DNA from: Branchiostoma belcheri
Taxonomy: Eukaryota > Chordata > Leptocardii > Amphioxiformes > Branchiostomatidae
Direction: 5' to 3'
Length of the DNA: 64,000 bases
Assembly (NCBI RefSeq): GCF_001625305.1
Contig: NW_017803865.1
Coordinates: forward strand, 720,079 to 784,078
In this document: piece by piece, positions 59,213 to 64,000 of the stretch
How positions within the stretch are numbered: the stretch's first letter is position 1
Layout: every line of letters begins with the position of its first letter
Translations under genes and position numbers: made by a program
Notes under the pieces: model-generated
What the model was told of the DNA's origin: nothing
Databases searched by the model: none
The model's input: the letters and a program-made list of their open reading frames with translations, nothing else

Positions 59213-62200
59213 GCTGTTTGAATACTTGAGGAAAACCTAATGTCTGTTGGATCTAATTTTCTCACCCCTCTGTGACTCCCCGAGGTTTCCCATGAAAATT
59301 CTAAATGAGCGAAGTAATCAAAATTTCGGCCCTAATGGCTACTACAATATGTAACGTTTTGTTTACTCATGACATTGTGTTTGCCGTGTCTGCTGTTGAA
59401 ACACCTGGGTGTAAGGTGCGGTTTCCCACCGCTATGTCGCCAAGCGTGGCTCGGAGGAGTCCAATTTGCAATTAATAATCATATTTCACCCATATCATAG
59501 TATGGGTGAAAGGTACTGTTGTCCTCAGGTTTCTTCTTGTTGTTGTTGTTCTTATTCTCTTGCCATTAAATGGATTCAATTTCTTAATTTTTTGGCCATT
59601 GTTTTGGAGAAATACCCTCAGGCGTTTTTGTATTTATTTTTTTATCTATACAGGCTTTTAAAGTGGGGGTGCAATAAAGAACAGGACTTGGAGTATTGGA
59701 TATTTAAAATTTGTTTTACTTTTAATCGATCAATTCAATATTCAGACTGTGGTAATAATACAAGGATTGTAGACGCCCTCTTCTGTCTTTTTACTAAAAT
59801 GATACAACAAAGTAATAAAAGAAGAAACACATCAATATGGTCCTTTGTCACAAGTAGGTCCCCTCAAAGAATCATAAAATTGCACAGAATTTTTATAGGC
59901 TACTACAGATATGACGATTATTTGAATATTAAATGAATTTAGCTATTTACATATTCCTTTGCTGGAAATATTGGATCATTGAAGTATTAAAGCAAAATTT
60001 CAATGTTCATAGAATTCAAAAGCATACATATACACATGGTTCACACACTATCCACAATACACTGACATGTATACTATCTCAGCACTGTCTAAATACACAA
60101 TTCACATACACAGATTAGCTAGAGCCATATAGAATACTACTATACCATCTACAACATGACATAACTCCATTTAGTCTCAATTGACATACAATGATAATCT
60201 TTTTTTCTTCATAGGATATCTCTGTGGCATACAAAAACAGGGTCATTGATTGCAAGACAACAAGCCATGCTAAAATGAGTGCTAAAGTCTACGCCATGCA
60301 TTTTACTGGAGTCTGTACTGGCATCACATTTTGTTTTAGCAAGCCATTGTTTCTTGATGGTACAAACATTCATAGTTACTAGTGCTAGTAATAAAAGTTC
60401 CTTGGATTCCAATTCTATACAGCCTTTGTGTCCACATCAGAAGAAGTCGGTTCCTAAAATCACGATGGTTTTGAAGAGAAGCTTGAACATGCCATAGTAA
60501 CAGCCACACTGCATAGAAAAGTTAACTACACTTGTTTCAAATTCTCCTTCATGTCCGTCTGATTTCTCCTGTGTAGATAACCCTACAGCCCCTGACGCTC
60601 CATGGTACATTTCCCAGTGGTAACAATACTCTAGTTTGGCAGTGGTCAGGCTAACAACTATGAAGACCAGCTTTCACAGTTTTCTCTCCTTATTGTACCA
60701 GTGCCTTTCTATCACAAGAACTGGAAACACGATATAGGCAATCTCTCGCTTTCCATGTTCTTAAGTTACAGGCATCAGGTATGTATAAGTCTATACAGTC
60801 ACTATGATAGCTCTACCTTGCAACTCTTCACTAATATGTTGTTTTTTTTGTCATCTTATACCAAATGTAAAACAAGATTAAGCATGGATTCTACTAACAA
60901 TACAAAGAGGAGAATCTTGAATACAATAACAAAATACTTCAGGGTGAAAAAGAAGAAAGTTGCAATTTACAAAATCTAGATTCCCTATATTCTGCAATAT
61001 GTACACTGCTCTACCTTATCTTATGATACAGGGAGAAAAAAAAGGGCGAGTATAATTAAAGGAAAGGAAGGGCAGTTCATCCTGTAAACAATGGCTGGTT
61101 GTGTTACAGTTTTACACCAAAAATGAACTGGTAATGTCTGTCCAGACTTGGGTACATCCCTATGCTCTAACAAACCAAGGACACACAGGGTATGTGGCTG
61201 CATCAGCTACATGTAGGACAGAATTGCCAAAACAGAAATTATTTGATATTGTATTGAGATTAGACCTCACTATTTCTGTCAATAGCAAAATCATCAATTC
61301 ACAAGGCATGGACATTCAAATTCTTTTCTATCGACAAGCCCTTTTTCCACAAATACTTCTGTGTCCATACCTTCATCTACACAATGTACAGGTGCAGGGC
61401 CAACAGGAGTTGGTCCTGCCTACATAGCAACAATTAAAGCATGGCAATGAGAAAGTTGCACTTGTGATGATTTGGGTAAAACAATCAGCTGTTTACCTTA
61501 ATTTTTACAATGTTGATAACTGTTGATTACTGCTGAGTACAAAGCAGTTAGTCAGTCCACTGTGTCTAGTAGAAAAGTAATCTCACATGGTCTTGGACCT
61601 CAAAAACTACCAACAAAGACGTATCAACAAAGCAAATAATCATCTACAGATTTTTTCCACATATACATCATCTGAATACCCCATTCAAATGGTAGGTAAT
61701 TATGAGACAATTATTAAACAATGAACACTGCCTCTTCCACTCAGCTGCATAGATTGTTGAGGAAGAAATTTAGTAAGAAACAGTTGAACACAATATGTTT
61801 TCACATACCATGCTGCTTTGGTCAGCTCAAACTTCCCGGTAGTGTCCATGACGACTTAGTACATGTACAGGATATAGAGCACTGCCCACTGCCTGACACT
61901 AGTTACCACCAATAGGTCAGAAGTCAGGTGTAACCCACATTGCAGAAGCCTTAGATGCCCCTAGAATGGCTACACATGTACATGTACTAGTATATCAATC
62001 AAATATTCGGAAATGTTCAATGGATATACAAAGTAGCATAAGTGCCTAGCAGCCCCATGTAACATGTAATTGAGAGCATTTACCTGTATCTCAGGTCTCC
62101 ATTACATGTACAGGCATGGATCTTCTAATACTGCAATGTCATGTCCACCATCCCTCTCTTACATGTGTGTATGAGGAAACTGAAGGGGGGTTATGCATAT

Positions 62201-62673
62201 CATACAAGGTACAAAATCTGACTGCATGCACAAAGCATTGCTCTGGTAAGGGTAGACCAAATACATGAATAGCAAGTTACATTATCAGCAATGATTGGAA
62301 TCTGGAATGAATACCTTATTCAAATAAGGTCAGGGTTAAATAAATTAGCAGTACCAGTATTCCAATCTGATCCTGGCTTATGGTATCATACATTGTAAAA
62401 ATGTACTTTGGTAATAGTATTGTACCTTGTAATTACAGTTACAATCATAACCCAGTTACTGAGTTTGCTTGTCATATTGTAAATCAGTGTTGTAAGATAT
62501 TTCCTTTTAAAACATCTGGAATTAATGCAGTTTCTGGTCTTGCTTCAGTCAAGTATATATACAGGAACAACTTGCAATTCCATTCTTTTGTTTGCCCTTT
62601 GTCAAAGAAACCTAAGATAGGGTAGATAGGGATTTCTGCAATGGATGTTTGAGGTATGGATGCTGGGTTGGAC

Positions 62674-62880
62674 TTATGTTTGGGCTTTAGCTTTAGTGAC
62701 GTTTGGTACAGAGACATTCGGTAGGCTGACGTTTGGCATACCAATGCTCTGAACACTCACATTTGGCATGTTAACATCAGGGACGTTGACACTTGGCATA
62801 TTGATGGCTGACATGTTGACATTGGACATGTCCACTTTAGGCATGTTGACGTTGGACATGTCCACCTTGGGCACATAAGC
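62674..62880 (-). other. UNC13 post-stop pentapeptide extension, copy B
   Basis: Same 68-codon open frame, same TGA before it (62883-62881) and same amino-acid sequence as in copy A. It shows that the stop and the extension are both present on two haplotypes. Confidence 0.55.
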
Positions 62881-64000
62881 TCAACCCAGCTCCATATCTG
62901 ATCTGGTCTCTGATTTGAGCTTGACAAACTCTTTTGCGACTTCGTCATTGGACCTCTGTGATAGGATGCGTAATATTGTCCAGCCTGTTTCGTCAAGGTG
63001 CACGTTCCTTCCCAGGGCGCACCAGCACGCACAGCTGCCAGCTTCAACGATATCGCGCAACTGCATGACAGCGACGCCAATCAGACGATCCTCACGGGCA
63101 AAGCAGTAGTCCTTCACACAGATGTGGAGTTCAAAGGCATCAGGCTCATCCTCATTACCAAGGATGCTACAGATAAAAAAATTTGTCAATTTAAGACATG
63201 CATACAACACATGTACCACCATAAGTGATGATACATGTTAGGCATAAGTGACATGAGTGATGATGTTGGTGTGTGGTAATGAGGATGTTATACATACTTT
63301 TGAGTGAATTTCTGAGCAAATGTCTGCGCTGATTTAACAATGGTTATGATAAGGTAAAAAAAAAAGTATTCAGTGTAAAACCTTTTCTGACTAGCGTGGA
63401 TGATGTTTCAATTTAGCTTTCTTTCCAATAAACATCCTTAAGCAATTCTTCAGTACTGTGAAATCTTGGCTTCCCATAAATTTTACAAAAAAACACTAAG
63501 GAAAAGCAATTGACTACTTACAAATGAAAGGTCTCGTTATATTTTGGAGACCAGTTATTGCTCTTTGATCTAGTAGAGTGCTTCCGCCTTTCGTCACTCA
63601 GGTGCGGGCCAATCAAGTTCACCTCCACAAAGGGTCGAAACATGCCTGTTGTCTGCCACTTCAGGTCATTGGCCGCAACAACTGGGGGAAGAGTTAGTCA
63701 AATTAGTTCAGCACTAATCACAGTAATTGAACGTTACACTGTCAAAGACATAGAGGTCAAAATGAACCAGTTTACATTTTGGTGAAATAAAATCTTAGAC
63801 GTGCCATAACAGAGTTACAGATCTAGATATCTTAATAACCCTGGACAGCTCCTACCTTTGACAGTGACTTTGTGTTCTCCTGTTCCTGGGTGGGTGAACA
63901 GGTCCACCTGGATCGACACTTCACCCTGGGGATCGTCTACACTTGGCTGGTCTGTGGAGAAAATGTTGGCATTCTCAGGAATATACAGTGTGTGTCTTAC
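62881..64000 (-). CDS. UNC13: UNC13/Munc13 C-terminal exons, copy B (partial, runs off window)
   Basis: Exons 64000-63856 (cut by the window edge), 63681-63522 and 63166-62881 repeat copy A. The first reads [19 protein letters not shown], so the exon extends upstream of what copy A keeps. Amino-acid differences from copy A are few: N/I in NANNF versus NANIF, K/E in DKRR versus DERR, K/R in STKSN versus STRSN, and L/F before the exon end. The final 286-nt exon encodes the same residues. This is the copy that would join to the rest of the gene. Confidence 0.88.

Larger units (their letters stand above)
58180..63984. repeat. Duplicated segment, copy B (probable other haplotype)
   Basis: It matches 52371-58176 from end to end (offset about 5809). 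Differences include an extra G in CACATGGCGCC near 58588, loss of a few bases near 60720 and 61488, and scattered SNPs. Beyond 63984 it continues 16 bp further into UNC13 than copy A does. Confidence 0.95.

Overview
The window is animal nuclear DNA. Genes are split into many short exons with GT-AG introns, and the proteins are close to vertebrate orthologues. Gene content, small introns, many short inverted-repeat elements, the abundant palindrome TACATGTA and two clearly different haplotype copies best fit a lancelet (Branchiostoma). The organism call is inference; no species marker was tested.

Layout, left to right. (1) 1-635: flanking sequence with an 85-bp direct repeat, then a probable divergent promoter at 636-919. 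(2) 3742-23885, + strand: a complete LRRK1-type gene, 39 coding exons, 2219 residues, with ankyrin, LRR, Roc GTPase, COR, kinase and WD40-like regions and an unexpected N-terminal death-fold-like exon. (3) 25204-28028, + strand: a four-exon CYP2-clan cytochrome P450, 504 residues. (4) 28029-30430: repeat-rich DNA with an almost perfect 216-bp hairpin. (5) 31280-40925, + strand: WASHC5 (strumpellin), 24 coding exons, 1151 residues, with an E-box/ATGGCGGC promoter and two transposon-like elements in its introns. (6) 53402-42966, - strand: RBPJ/Su(H), 14 coding exons, 694 residues, with a long proline-rich N-terminus and a 12-nt microexon; it converges tail-to-tail with WASHC5. (7) From 58176 down to 57073, - strand: the last three exons of an UNC13 (Munc13) gene.

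The segment 52371-58176 (RBPJ exon 1 plus UNC13 3' end) is present again, nearly identical, at 58180-63984. A single N (58177) separates the copies and both UNC13 copies reach the same exon. This looks like two unmerged haplotypes, not a real tandem duplication. The true order is probably WASHC5 > < RBPJ < UNC13, with UNC13 continuing to the right.

The genes do not form a pathway. LRRK1 and WASHC5 both act on endosomes, RBPJ is the Notch nuclear effector, UNC13 primes vesicles and the P450 is a microsomal oxygenase. All multi-exon models were checked by hand: every junction keeps frame, and summed exon lengths are multiples of three. The most novel points are an in-frame pentapeptide-repeat extension directly after the UNC13 stop codon (in both haplotypes), the death-fold-like head on LRRK1, and inverted-repeat elements sitting within 7 nt of splice donors.
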